64,000 nucleotides of DNA from Bernardetia sp963719525 (GCA_963719525.1 CAVRCG010000001.1:1116001-1180000), one strand, 5' to 3'. Shown: positions 45,366-54,067, counted from the first letter of the stretch. Translations and numbers: made by a program. The notes: a model not told the origin generated them from the sequence alone.

Positions 45366-45512
45366 CGCAAGTTTATTAATTTGTTCTAACTACTCAAAAT
45401 TTTAAAAAACAAGCTACATTAATTTTTACTTATCTTGTACTTTTAATTCACAAAAATAATCAGAATTATCGAATTATTGTCAAACTATTATTTCCCAAAA
45501 AAATCTATAAAA

Positions 45513-46113
45513 ATGAAACAACCTTTAGTCCACCCAAAATCATCAGAAGGCGATGCACAGCTGCAAGAACTTATTCAGTTTTATGAAGAAACATTAGGTT
45601 TTTGCCCAAATAGTGTCAAAACAATGCACATCAGACCACGAATTGCGTATGCGTTTATCGAAATGAATAAAGCAGTTATGGAAAATCAAGGCAATGTTAC
45701 AAGTGCATTAAAGAGGTTGATCGGTTACATCAGTAGCCACGCAGCAGGTTGTCGATATTGTCAAGCACACACCATCCGTGCAGCCGAAAGATATGGAGCG
45801 CATCAAAACCAGTTAGAAAATATTTGGAGTTATAGAACGCATAAAGCCTTTTCAGAAGCCGAACGAGCAGCCTTAGATTTTGCGCTGGCAAGTTCACAGA
45901 TTCCAAACGCAGTAACCGATGAGGTAGCCGAAAATCTTAGAAAATATTGGAACGAAGGAGAAATTGTTGAAAATGTTAGGCGTAATTGCTCTTTTTGGTT
46001 ACCTCAATCGATGGAACGATTCAATGGGAACGCAAATGGAAAGCGCAGCCGTAGAGTCTGGAGAGCAATTTTTGAAGTCTGATGGCTGGAATGTAGGGAA
46101 ACATAAGTATTAG
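45513..46113 (+). CDS. Carboxymuconolactone decarboxylase/AhpD-like protein (frameshifted)
   Basis: The best start is the ATG at 45513, which gives MKQPLVHPKSSEGDAQL; the open frame extends 36 bases further up to a TTG. The protein has the AhpD-like core: helix TSALKRLIGYISSHAAG followed by the redox CxxC motif CRYCQAH (about residues 85-91), then a conserved HKAFSEAERAALDFAL helix. After VENV the frame changes. One extra A in the run 45970-45973 explains this, because the next frame gives EMLGVIALFGYLNRWNDSMG and ends at 46113 after a complete, family-like tail. As written, translation instead ends at 46082 with an unrelated tail. The family acts in peroxide detoxification or as decarboxylases; here no partner gene is adjacent. 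Confidence 0.82.
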
Positions 46114-46125
46114 TTGAAAAAGATA

Positions 46126-46166
46126 AATGGTAAATTATAAACGAACTTCATTTATAATTTACCATT
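46126..46166. terminator. Bidirectional terminator
   Basis: Perfect 16-bp inverted repeat AATGGTAAATTATAAA / TTTATAATTTACCATT with a nine-base loop, between convergent genes ending near 46113 and 46176. Its position right after 46113 supports that stop as the true end of the AhpD-like gene. Confidence 0.75.
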
Positions 46167-46175
46167 AACTATTAC

Positions 46176-47075
46176 TTAAAAGAAACTTGTTTTAGAAAGG
46201 ATAGCTAAATATTTGCTTTCCCAAAACTTATCAGCATTTGTGATTTCTAAATAAACATTTCCACCTCTTTCGTCAATTCTGAACGAACCAGAAGCACGAG
46301 AAGGAAGTAATTTTACTTTTTTGGCTTTTACATCGTCGGCACTTCCAATCATGATAGAATTTGTAGTACGAATATCAATCGCTGTAAACTTACTTTTTAC
46401 ACGTCCGTCTGGCTCAAAACCTTTTTTATCATTGATAATAATATCTTGATTTTTGAGTTCTTTTTCTGTTCCAATTACGTAATAAGCTGTATTTGCAACG
46501 GTACGAGTATCTTCCAAAACTACGTTTGTAGAATCAAGCTCGTCGATTTTGCCAGAATAACGAGATTTCCAACCTGTTACTTCTGTTTCCAAATCGGCAA
46601 TACGCCCTCTCATCTGTGTAATCTCTGCGTCTTTATCTTCCAAAGAGCGTTTCAACATAGCTACCGTATTGGCAAGAGCAGAGTTTTCTTGTCCCGACTC
46701 TTTTAGTTTTCTTTCTAATTCGGCTACTTTCGCACGATTGGCTTGCATCTGACGTTCAATTTGTTGCATTCCTTGATCGATACTCATTCCACCTGTTGAA
46801 GGATCAATATCTCCACCACGCATATCGGAAGTAAGGCGACGGATTTTGTCTTCTACTTGGCGCATAGAATCCAGACGCACATAGATAACATTCATTTCTT
46901 GCTGCAAATCAGCTTGATACAAACTGTCTTTTTCTCTAGCACGGCGTAGGTCTTCTACTTCCATAGCTAATTTTTTCTCATTTTCACTAGGTCCTTTATC
47001 ACACGAAGAGATAAAAAGAATGCTAAAAAAGAGAGTAGCACAAAGTGCTACATAATTGACATTTAATTTAAACAT
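46176..47075 (-). CDS. Coiled-coil lipoprotein
   Basis: A 299-residue protein with a lipoprotein signal (lipobox LFISSC, Cys near residue 25) followed by a long coiled coil (about 30-165; heptad-rich, e.g. RQVEDKIRRLTSDM, ELERKLKESGQENSAL). The C-terminal globular domain (about 175-299) contains TAYYVIGTEKELKNQDII, FTAIDIRTTNSI and DKFWESKYLAIL. The same layout of lipid anchor, coiled coil and AYYVIGT-type domain is frequent in Bacteroidota. I do not recall a demonstrated function. It probably stands in the periplasm as a spacer or scaffold attached to a membrane. Confidence 0.75.
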   Translation of the reverse strand: MFKLNVNYVALCATLFFSILFISSCDKGPSENEKKLAMEVEDLRRAREKDSLYQADLQQEMNVIYVRLDSMRQVEDKIRRLTSDMRGGDIDPSTGGMSIDQGMQQIERQMQANRAKVAELERKLKESGQENSALANTVAMLKRSLEDKDAEITQMRGRIADLETEVTGWKSRYSGKIDELDSTNVVLEDTRTVANTAYYVIGTEKELKNQDIIINDKKGFEPDGRVKSKFTAIDIRTTNSIMIGSADDVKAKKVKLLPSRASGSFRIDERGGNVYLEITNADKFWESKYLAILSKTSFF

Positions 47076-47142
47076 AATTCAAAGTTTTTAGGGTTGATAA
47101 TTGTTCTATCTAAAAAATAGACAATAAATAAAAAATTCCAAA

Positions 47143-47161
47143 CAAAATTAACACAAAATTA
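47143..47161 (-). promoter_or_regulatory. Candidate -7 promoter elements of the coiled-coil lipoprotein gene
   Basis: On the minus strand TAATTTTG occurs twice (47143-47150 and 47154-47161), both matching TAnnTTTG, about 70-85 bp upstream of the ATG at 47075. Only one is likely used; no clear -33 box was identified. Confidence 0.4.
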
Positions 47162-47228
47162 GGTTAAAAATAGTTTTTGGAAATTATTTTTTAAAAATTG
47201 AGAACTTAAAACATACAAATCAAGAATT

Positions 47229-47661
47229 TTACTCTTCCTCAATAACAAAAACGATTTGTTGTAAAGATTTATTAAGAGAAAGAATTAATTTCTCTTTAGA
47301 TATAGAATGAATAATCCATTTCTTTTCTCCTTTCTCCAACATTGTTTCAATCACAACTTGAGATTCCTTCTTCTTTAGGTTCCAAGTTCCTTCCATTTCC
47401 ATTACAAACGATTCAAGAAGCGTTTTGTCTTCATTAAATTCTAACACACTTCCCATCAACATTTCTTTTCGTTCATTAATTTCTTCTAATCTTTCTTGTT
47501 TTGTAGAGTCAGCAATAATGTCATCTACAACCCATATTTGACAAAGCAGTTTTTCTATTTGATTTATTTCTAAATCATTTACTTTATTTTGAGCCGTTGT
47601 TTTTTGTAAAAAAAAAAGAGATAAAAAACAAAATGATAATAGAATAATAATATTTTTTCAT
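47229..47661 (-). CDS. Small exported protein, frameshifted in a poly-T signal region
   Basis: The last 130 or so codons are open: LEINQIEKLLCQIWVVDDIIAD..., then MLMGSVLEFNEDKTLLESF and EMEGTWNLKKKESQVVIE, ending FVIEEE. This is a lipocalin-like layout seen in small Bacteroidota proteins that report W/E/G-type beta strands. A signal peptide (MKKYYYSIIILFFISFF, ATG at 47659-47661) lies in another frame and ends in a run of ten identical bases (47608-47617). With nine bases the two frames join as SFFLQKTTAQNKVND, a normal signal peptidase site. The tract may be phase-variable or a sequencing error. The function is unknown. Confidence 0.65.
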
Positions 47662-47729
47662 AATCAAAATATTTATTTTTTTTGTGTAGCAAAGTCGTAT
47701 TTCTTTCTAAAAACTCAATTTGATAAAAC

Positions 47730-47850
47730 GGTGGTGTAGTGTAGTTACCTTTCGGATTGATAAATCAAGCCTCTACGTACTTTAAATGTATCAAATTGGT
47801 TTAGAGAAACACATTTCGAAGAACAGCGAAACTAATTTTACTATACGACC
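47730..47850. repeat. Fold-back repeat family B, copy 2 (inverted)
   Basis: Reverse-complement copy of the element at 12680-12822, about 20 bp shorter in the centre. It keeps AAACACATTTCGAAGAACAG, AAACTAATTTTACTATAC and TTGATAAATCAAGCCTCTA. Non-coding, between two minus-strand genes. Confidence 0.6.
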
Positions 47851-47884
47851 TTATTTTTGATATAGATATAAATTAAAAAAAAAC

Positions 47885-47913
47885 AAATCAAATGAATTAA
47901 ATTCATTTGATTT
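47885..47913 (-). terminator. Possible terminator of the AraC-type regulator gene
   Basis: Inverted repeat AAATCAAATGAAT / ATTCATTTGATTT (13 bp perfect, loop TAA) with A-rich flanks that become a U-run on the minus strand. It is about 150 bp behind the stop at 48067, so the assignment is by orientation only. Confidence 0.55.
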
Positions 47914-48066
47914 ATTTTTTCAATTTAATAATTGAGTAGGTTGTTCCTCAACTTTGAGTGTCCTTTCAGAAGGCTGTCAATAATTTAAAAACAAACACTT
48001 TTGCATCAAACCGTTATCAGAGTTATTTTGGATTGATAAAATTTTATGAACATGCTCTGATAGGTT

Positions 48067-49023
48067 CTACAATGTTTCTTGTTCCATTGCATCTGCTTCT
48101 TCTTGCTGCTGTATATTAAGTAAAGAATCACGCTTGCGCATCTTTCCAGCAGGAATTCCGAACATCATTTTGAAACGACGGCAAAAATAAGCTGTATCTT
48201 TATATCCTACCTCGACACCAATGCTACGTACACTCTTTTTGGAAGTACGTAAAAGCTCAACGGCTTTATCCATACGTTGATATTCGATATAATCTTGTGG
48301 ATTAATTCCTGTTAGAAGTTTGAAATACTGCCCTACATAATCTTCGGAAACATTAGCAATACTTGCCAAAATTTTGTTTGAAAGGTCTGTATCTAAGTTT
48401 TCTCTGATATAAGTAAACAAATGAATAAGACGAGGATCTTTGAAATAAGTACTGTTGGTAGCTAGTTTTTCTACAAACAGACGCTCTGTCAAAACAAAAC
48501 GAATCATTTCTACAACTAATTTTTCTGTATTAAGGACAAGCATCCTAGAGTTTCCAATTTTGTCTTTTTCTTCTTCTTCTATAATTTCTTGAATAAGCTC
48601 ATTGATTTTATGCGCCTTTTTAAGTGCAAAAGGAGGCAAATCTAGTGAAGTAAAAAAACTTACTGATCCAAAAACACGAGCATCAAAAACGACTTGAGAG
48701 AAAATAGCTTCTCCTTCTTGATCGTAATAGGTTTGAAGATGAACGTCATCTTTTTGAAGAAGGTCATCGGGAGAAATAAGGTCATATTTTTCTGCTTCTC
48801 CAAAAGTAAGTGTAGTATAATTGCCTGCTGGTAGAAATAGTGTTTCACCCTCTTTTACCAAATCGTTTTTAGCTCCAAAACGCAAAATGCCTTTATGAAG
48901 AAGGATAAGGGAATTATCAATATCATAAAAATGCCTGATACGCATGGGTGCAGTAGCAACAGTTTTTTTTGCTCGTACATATCGAATACTAAGCGATTCG
49001 ATTATCTTATTATAATCTTCCAT
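48067..49023 (-). CDS. AraC-family transcriptional regulator
   Basis: A 318-residue regulator. The N-terminal about 190 residues form a cupin-like sensing domain (SLILLHKGILRFGAKNDLVKEGETLFLPAGNYTTL pattern in separate strands). The C-terminal about 100 residues are an AraC-type double helix-turn-helix (ILASIANVSEDYVGQYFKLLTG; VRSIGVEVGYKDTAYFCRRFKM), with the family hallmark PxxY replaced by the related GIPAGKMRKR end. It binds DNA in the cytoplasm. The effector and targets cannot be read from the sequence; the nearest possible target is its own 540-bp upstream region. Confidence 0.9.
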   Translation of the reverse strand: MEDYNKIIESLSIRYVRAKKTVATAPMRIRHFYDIDNSLILLHKGILRFGAKNDLVKEGETLFLPAGNYTTLTFGEAEKYDLISPDDLLQKDDVHLQTYYDQEGEAIFSQVVFDARVFGSVSFFTSLDLPPFALKKAHKINELIQEIIEEEEKDKIGNSRMLVLNTEKLVVEMIRFVLTERLFVEKLATNSTYFKDPRLIHLFTYIRENLDTDLSNKILASIANVSEDYVGQYFKLLTGINPQDYIEYQRMDKAVELLRTSKKSVRSIGVEVGYKDTAYFCRRFKMMFGIPAGKMRKRDSLLNIQQQEEADAMEQETL

Positions 49024-49497
49024 AAATGAGTAGGTAATTCGTAAATGTTAGTTTGTTAAATAAGTAAACTAAGCGTTCTAAATTATTATTTATTAACTAT
49101 TATTTTCTTGATTGATTTTGTAGAAAGCTAAAGTCTGATTATACAATTTGAAGTAACTTTAATTTGACTTTTCAATTTGATTTTTCTTTAATTTCAAATC
49201 AATTTTACTGCATTATAGTAATACAAAATAGCATTTTACTTTATAAAAATAAGAATAATTAAGTAGCTCTCAAAATTTGATACTGCAATATACTATAATT
49301 TTTCTAAAAATAATCAAATTTTGAACCTAAAAATTGGATTTTTTTGTGGGTATGTACTTTGTTTTATGATTTTTCTACTTTTTAGTAAAAAATGGTTAAT
49401 TACCTTGTTTTTAGCTAACTTTTTCAAAGGTTTTTGATTTAGATAGATTTAATAGTATTTTTATAAAAAGTTTTAATTAGACCATTTCAACTTTTTA
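49024..49497. other. Long AT-rich divergent intergenic region
   Basis: The gap between the AraC-type gene (minus) and the DUF3467 gene (plus) has no open frame of note. It is rich in T-tracts and A-tracts and contains several TTTG words. It probably holds both promoters and the regulator's operators, but I could not define them. Confidence 0.4.
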
Positions 49498-49505
49498 TAC
49501 TTTTG
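49498..49505 (+). promoter_or_regulatory. Candidate -7 promoter element of the DUF3467 gene
   Basis: TACTTTTG matches TAnnTTTG and lies 56 bp upstream of the ATG at 49561, with a T-rich stretch (AGTTTTAATT) about 20 bp further up as a weak -33 region. Confidence 0.45.
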
Positions 49506-49560
49506 TATTCTAACTTAAATTAATCAAGCCTTTTTTTATTTAACACTAACAAAATTAATT

Positions 49561-49887
49561 ATGGATAATCCAGCGAACAAAAACAATCAAGAACAACAAA
49601 TAAACATAGAACTGACCGAAGCCATGGCAGAAGGAACGTATGCTAATTTGGTAATGATAGCGCATTCACAAAGTGAGTTTTTTTTAGATTTTGTAAGGCT
49701 AGTGCCAGGCGCACCAAAAGCAAAAGTACAGTCCAGAATTATTCTCACGCCCGACCACGCCAAACGCTTATTACACGTCTTGAAAGATAGCATTGATAAG
49801 TTTGAAGCTACTGTCGGAAAAATTTCTGTTCAAGAAGAAGCTAATCAGTTTCCTCTGAATTTTGGTGGAACGGTGGGAGAAGCCTAA
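49561..49887 (+). CDS. DUF3467 family protein
   Basis: A 108-residue cytoplasmic protein. It matches the small DUF3467 family: an alternating strand (INIELTEAMAEGTYANLVMIAHS), then EFFLDFVRLVPGAPKAKVQSRIILTPDHAKRLLHVLKDSI with the conserved FxxDF, P-G/A-PKA-V-SRI-LTP-HAK core, and a helix ending FEATVGKI. The length fits the family. No molecular function is known. It may form a transcription unit with the membrane protein downstream, but the 230-bp gap contains tandem repeats. Confidence 0.88.
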   Translation: MDNPANKNNQEQQINIELTEAMAEGTYANLVMIAHSQSEFFLDFVRLVPGAPKAKVQSRIILTPDHAKRLLHVLKDSIDKFEATVGKISVQEEANQFPLNFGGTVGEA

Positions 49888-49994
49888 ACCAATTTAGAAG
49901 GTAGAATTTAGAATTTCAAAACTAATTTAGAATCAGAAAGGTATATTTTCTATTTTCCTAACTCCCATTTTCCATTCCCTAATATTCTCCATTT

Positions 49995-50108
49995 CCCAGT
50001 ATTCTCCATTTCCAATTCCCTAATCCCCATTTCCCAGTATTCTCCATTTCCCATTTCCTAATCCCCATTTCCCAGTATTCTCCATTTCCCATTTCCTAAT
50101 CCCCATTT
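49995..50108 (+). repeat. 38-bp tandem repeat, three exact-length units
   Basis: CCCAGTATTCTCC begins at 49995, 50033 and 50071, exactly 38 bp apart, and CCC resumes at 50109. Degenerate partial units extend up to about 49955. The strand is almost purely pyrimidine plus A (CCATTTCCC, TAATCCCC words). It ends 9 bp before the start codon of the membrane protein, so it is part of its leader or promoter region. Confidence 0.9.
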
Positions 50109-50117
50109 CCCAAAATA

Positions 50118-51518
50118 GTGCTTCAATTTTTTCGTACCTACGATCCTTTTCGTCTTTTGGGCGTTTTGGTTCTTTTACTGGCTCTTCGCTTGCCTTTACT
50201 TTTGAATGCCTTCTCTGTCGATGTTCCTCTTTTGAGTCCGATTTTGGATTTTATGTTGGTAGGCGAACGTGTAGCAGAAGGAAATGCTTTATACAAAGAA
50301 GTTTTTGCAGGCATTGCACCTTTTTCAGCTTGGTTTTATGCCTGTTTGGATATGCTTTTTGGACGTTCTGTTTTTGGATATGCTCTTGTCGGAACGGTTA
50401 TTTTGTTTCTGCAAGCAATTATTTTTAATACGCTACTGCTGCGAAGGGATTTTTTGTTGGATAGAGGATATGTTCCTGCTATTTTGTATGTTTTTTTTGG
50501 TTCAATTAGTTTTGATTATTTGAGTGTTTCGCCCGTACTTTTATCGCTTACATTTTTGCTTTTGGTAATGCGACAGATATTTACACTTACTGAAAACACA
50601 CACGATCAAACACTTTTTACGATTGGTTTTTATTTGGGAATTGCTACTCTTTTTCATTTACCTTCTAGTATTTTTCTGTTTTGGGTAAGTGTTGGATTAG
50701 GCGTTTTTCGCTCTACTTCCTTTCGTCAGCATTTGCTTGTTTTGTTTGGTTTTGCTTTTCCTATTTTACTGCTTTGTCTTTACTTTTTTTGGAATGATAG
50801 TTTGATTGATTTTATCGTTCAGTATTTCAATTCTATTTCATTTGCGCCAAAGTTTTATCTCTCTGTTCAAGATTTTATTGTCATTTTGGCATTTCCTACG
50901 CTGTTTTTGGTATTATCGGTTCTGAATATGTTTTCAGGACGAAGTCTGACTAATTATCAATCTTATTGTCGTCAGATGATGATTTTTTGGCTTGTTGCCT
51001 CTGTTTTTAGTTTGTTGTTGTGTAAATATTGGTTGCCGTTTCAGTTTGTTCTTTTCTTGCCTGCACTTGCTTTTTTTGGAACATATTATTTGTTTTCTAT
51101 CCAACGAAGATGGATTTCTGAACTTCTCTTTTTGTCTGTTTTGGGTGGAATTGGTCTTCAACTTTGGGCTTCTCGTACCGTTATTTTTTACCCATTAAAT
51201 TATCAAGAAGCAATAATAAAAAAGCCTTCTAATTTTGAATTAAAGAACGAAAAAATTTGGGTGTTTGGAGAAAATCATAGTTATTATATTGATAACAAGC
51301 CTGTTACACCTTATTTGGATTGGAAACTTACCCAAAACAGAATTGAAGAATTAGATAATTATCAAGCACTTTTATTATTTTACAATCAAATAGAAAAAGA
51401 AAAACCTCAATTTATAATAGATGAAGAAAGACAGCTTACTCCTCTTTTTGAGCGTATTCCTTTATTAGCTGAAAAATATACGACAAAAGATTCTTTGATT
51501 TATGAGTTGAAGGAATAG
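50118..51518 (+). CDS. Multipass membrane protein
   Basis: A 466-residue protein starting with GTG directly behind the 38-bp repeats. It has about ten hydrophobic segments (e.g. LLGVLVLLLALRLPLLL near 15-30, LFGFAFPILLLCLYFFW near 210-230, LLFLSVLGGIGLQLW near 335-350) and a soluble C-terminal tail of about 100 residues (IWVFGENHSYYIDNKP; YQALLLFYNQIEKEKP). The layout resembles Bacteroidota membrane proteins of the DUF6427 type and, more remotely, GT-C glycosyltransferases. I cannot confirm either. The early charged loop DVPLLSPILDFMLVGERV could be the functional site. The function is unknown. Confidence 0.7.
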   Translation: MLQFFRTYDPFRLLGVLVLLLALRLPLLLNAFSVDVPLLSPILDFMLVGERVAEGNALYKEVFAGIAPFSAWFYACLDMLFGRSVFGYALVGTVILFLQAIIFNTLLLRRDFLLDRGYVPAILYVFFGSISFDYLSVSPVLLSLTFLLLVMRQIFTLTENTHDQTLFTIGFYLGIATLFHLPSSIFLFWVSVGLGVFRSTSFRQHLLVLFGFAFPILLLCLYFFWNDSLIDFIVQYFNSISFAPKFYLSVQDFIVILAFPTLFLVLSVLNMFSGRSLTNYQSYCRQMMIFWLVASVFSLLLCKYWLPFQFVLFLPALAFFGTYYLFSIQRRWISELLFLSVLGGIGLQLWASRTVIFYPLNYQEAIIKKPSNFELKNEKIWVFGENHSYYIDNKPVTPYLDWKLTQNRIEELDNYQALLLFYNQIEKEKPQFIIDEERQLTPLFERIPLLAEKYTTKDSLIYELKE

Positions 51519-51600
51519 GTCATTTCTGATAAGTAGGTAATACATCAATCATAATATGTTATAATAAACAAATTATAAATTCCCTAAAAAAAAAGAGAAA

Positions 51601-51918
51601 ATGATAGAAATTACACCTGAAGTAAGAAGAAAAGTAGTTGAGCTTTTAGAAGCTAATCAAAGCGATCTACAAGTCGTTCGCTATTTGGTAGATACTACAT
51701 CTTTAGACTTTTCAGAAGCTATGACATATATAGATAGCTTAAATATAGAAGACAAACCAAATAAAGTAACTCCGAAGTTAAAGAATGAAGCCATCGAAAT
51801 TATTATAGAAGGTTATACACTTAAAGCAATAATGTTAATAAAAGACAATACAACATTATCTCTTGCAGATGCAATGGGTTATATTGGTAATCTGAAAAAT
51901 GAAATAAATGTAGACTAG
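51601..51918 (+). CDS. Small protein with two internal helical repeats
   Basis: A 105-residue acidic cytoplasmic protein made of two related halves: residues 5-48 (TPEVRRKVVELL...SEAMTYIDSL) and 57-99 (TPKLKNEAIEII...ADAMGYIGNL). Each half starts with TP-x-x-(K/R) and ends with the helix (S/A)-(E/D)-AM-x-YI-x-x-L, so it is an internal duplication. The repeat slightly recalls the AxxYIxxL helices of ribosomal L7/L12-like domains, but no firm family could be named. The start is preceded by AAAAAAAAGAGAAA. It converges with a lipoprotein gene, with only 3 bp between the two stops. Confidence 0.65.
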   Translation: MIEITPEVRRKVVELLEANQSDLQVVRYLVDTTSLDFSEAMTYIDSLNIEDKPNKVTPKLKNEAIEIIIEGYTLKAIMLIKDNTTLSLADAMGYIGNLKNEINVD

Positions 51919-51921
51919 TTT

Positions 51922-52497
51922 TTACTTAAAAACGCCTACTAATCTATAATAATCCATCATCGTAATACGGAATGTTTCTCGTTCTTTGTGAGTAGATAAA
52001 ATTGGTAATTCGTTGGGCAACATAAAATGCTCGTTTTTATCCAGAAGACTATTATACAATCTTGTCGCAAACTCATATTGTGTATCTACGTGTCCTGCAA
52101 TGTAAAAAAGTGTTCCCTGTGCTTGTGTTTTAGGGTTTTTCCATCGAATTTTGAGTGTATCATTTTCAGATTCATCAAAATAATCTTCTATATATTTATT
52201 TGGGTCAGTAATAATATAGGCTTTGTCTTTATCCCACAAATAAACGATTGTCATATTCAAAACAGGTTTTAATGTATCTTGATTAGCATCTTCGTGGATA
52301 TAAATTTCTCGTTTTAGTTTGGGTTCATCTTTTTTATTATAATCTAAACTTCGCATATTCTTAAAAAACAAAACAGAATTATAAGCAGTAGAATTTTTTG
52401 CAACTGTAGGAGAAACTCGTTTTTCCTTATCTGGATTGCAAGAAAAAAACAAAATTGAACAGAGTAAAATTATAGAATTAAAAAAAGTAGCTTTCAT
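51922..52497 (-). CDS. Putative lipoprotein of unknown function
   Basis: A 191-residue protein with a lipoprotein signal (LLCSILFFSC, Cys near 20) and a mixed alpha/beta body (YNSVLFFKNMRSLDYNKKDEPKLKREIYIHED, MTIVYLWDKDKAYIITDPNKYI, GTLFYIAGHVDTQYEFATRLYNSLL). It is probably periplasmic and membrane-anchored. I do not recognise the family. Its promoter must lie in the 460-bp gap before nrdB. Confidence 0.6.
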   Translation of the reverse strand: MKATFFNSIILLCSILFFSCNPDKEKRVSPTVAKNSTAYNSVLFFKNMRSLDYNKKDEPKLKREIYIHEDANQDTLKPVLNMTIVYLWDKDKAYIITDPNKYIEDYFDESENDTLKIRWKNPKTQAQGTLFYIAGHVDTQYEFATRLYNSLLDKNEHFMLPNELPILSTHKERETFRITMMDYYRLVGVFK

Positions 52498-52959
52498 AAA
52501 AGTAAAAAAAGTAGAATAGAGTAAAGTAGAATAGATTAATTTCCAAAATCAACTTGTTGTACAAAAAATGGTTTTATGTAGCGTACACTTTAGTGTGCGA
52601 ATGTATTCTGTACCGAATGCTTTAGCTTTCGCAAAACTATAAAATTAAATTTGAGATTAATTTCAAAAAAACTCTTCAAATACATTCAAAATATCAACCT
52701 TTGTAAAAAAGCAAATTAAAGGACACACAGACTAAATACTATCAAAGATTTATCGTTTATTAAAATAGCTATCCAATCCAATCTCAACAAAAAAATAGAA
52801 TCCTACAAAGGAAAAAATAAACTTTCAATTTTCACAACCCTTTTCAGTTCACAATTTGTTGATAGATTATCTTCCAAAAATAAGAAATACGAAAAAAATT
52901 AATTTATTTAAAAAAATAGGGGTACTTTTTACGCTCTTTTATCTATAAAAAATCTTTCT
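52498..52959. other. Divergent intergenic region upstream of nrdB
   Basis: AT-rich, without a gene. It contains an imperfect palindrome GCGTACACTTTAGTGTGCG (about 52580-52598) and GAATGCTTTAGCTTTC near 52615. The first is a plausible operator for either gene. In many bacteria nrd genes are controlled by NrdR boxes, but I could not identify one here. Confidence 0.35.
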
Positions 52960-53961
52960 ATGTCAACTACAAATTCTAATACAACAGAACTTTTACACGA
53001 ACCATTACTTGCCGAAAATCCAAATCGTTTCGTGCTTTTTCCTATCAAACACGATGACATTTGGCAAATGTACAAACAAGCAGAAGCCAGCTTTTGGACG
53101 GCTGAAGAAATTGATCTTTCTAATGATATGAAGGATTGGGAGGCAATGAGCGATAACGAACGCCATTTTGTAAAACACGTACTTGCGTTTTTTGCAGCTT
53201 CTGACGGAATTGTAAATGAAAACTTAGTTGTTAATTTTATGAAGGAAGTTCAGCTTCCAGAAGCTCGTTGTTTTTACGGTTTTCAAGTGATGATGGAAAA
53301 CGTTCATGCCGAAACCTATTCTCTTCTTATCGATAGCTATATTAAAGGAACAAAAGAAAAAGACCATTTATTCAACGCTTTAGAAACACTTGATTGTGTA
53401 GCCAAAAAAGGAGAATGGGCGATAAAATGGATAAATAGCGATAATTTTGCAGAGCGTTTGATTGCTTTTGCTGCCGTGGAGGGAATCTTTTTTAGTGGTA
53501 GTTTTTGTTCTATTTTTTGGCTCAAAAAACGTGGCTTAATGCCGGGGTTAAGTTTTTCGAATGAGCTTATTTCTCGTGATGAAGGTTTGCATTGTGATTT
53601 TGCGTGTCTGTTGTATAACAAATATGTAGAAAATAAATTGCCAAAAGAACGTATTATTTCAATTATCAAAGATGCCGTAAGCATAGAACAAGAATTTGTA
53701 ACTGATGCAATTCCTGTAAGTTTGATTGGAATGAATGCTGATTTGATGAACCAATATATTGAGTTTGTAGCCGATAGATTATTGAATGAACTCAATTGTG
53801 AAAAGCAGTATGGAAGTGCAAATCCGTTCCAGTTTATGGAAATGATTAGTCTTCAAGGAAAAACGAATTTCTTTGAAAAACGTGTTGCTGAATACCAGAA
53901 AGCAGGTGTTATGAATGCAAACGATGATTCGCCTAAGTTTTCTTTAGATGAAGATTTTTAG
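52960..53961 (+). CDS. nrdB: Ribonucleoside-diphosphate reductase, beta subunit
   Basis: A 333-residue class Ia small subunit, close to the eukaryote-like type. It makes the diiron-tyrosyl radical used by the alpha subunit to reduce ribonucleotides for DNA synthesis. Iron ligands and radical residues are visible: FWTAEEIDLSND (Asp/Glu ligand), MENVHAETYSLLID (Glu and His ligands plus the radical Tyr), FFSGSFCSIFWLKKRG and NELISRDEGLHCDF (Glu and His ligands). The C-terminus SLDEDF is the docking peptide for the alpha subunit. nrdA is not in this window, so the two subunits are unlinked or separated here. A palindromic terminator follows the gene. Confidence 0.95.
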   Translation: MSTTNSNTTELLHEPLLAENPNRFVLFPIKHDDIWQMYKQAEASFWTAEEIDLSNDMKDWEAMSDNERHFVKHVLAFFAASDGIVNENLVVNFMKEVQLPEARCFYGFQVMMENVHAETYSLLIDSYIKGTKEKDHLFNALETLDCVAKKGEWAIKWINSDNFAERLIAFAAVEGIFFSGSFCSIFWLKKRGLMPGLSFSNELISRDEGLHCDFACLLYNKYVENKLPKERIISIIKDAVSIEQEFVTDAIPVSLIGMNADLMNQYIEFVADRLLNELNCEKQYGSANPFQFMEMISLQGKTNFFEKRVAEYQKAGVMNANDDSPKFSLDEDF

Positions 53962-53985
53962 ATAATTGATTTATATTTTAATCCT

Positions 53986-54008
53986 CGTTGACGGTTCAGA
54001 CCTCAACG
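53986..54008. repeat. Short palindrome after nrdB
   Basis: CGTTGA (53986-53991) pairs with TCAACG (54003-54008), and GACGGTT occurs twice in the same stretch. It lies between the nrdB stop and its main terminator; possibly part of a processing or repeat motif. Role unknown. Confidence 0.3.
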
Positions 54009-54033
54009 ACGGTTACTAGTAAATATAGAAAAG

Positions 54034-54067
54034 CCGAAATTCAAACTAATTGAATTTCGGTTTTTTT
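54034..54067 (+). terminator. Intrinsic terminator of nrdB
   Basis: CCGAAATTCAA / TTGAATTTCGG (11 bp perfect) with a five-base loop, followed by seven T. About 75 bp behind the nrdB stop codon. Confidence 0.85.

Noticed and set aside
49995..50108. Possible CRISPR array from 38-bp periodicity
   Set aside because: Units are contiguous with no unique spacers; it is a simple tandem repeat.
53986..54008. Riboswitch or attenuator after nrdB
   Set aside because: Stem of only 6 bp, located downstream of the gene; no leader function is possible for nrdB and the next gene starts 200 bp later behind a terminator.
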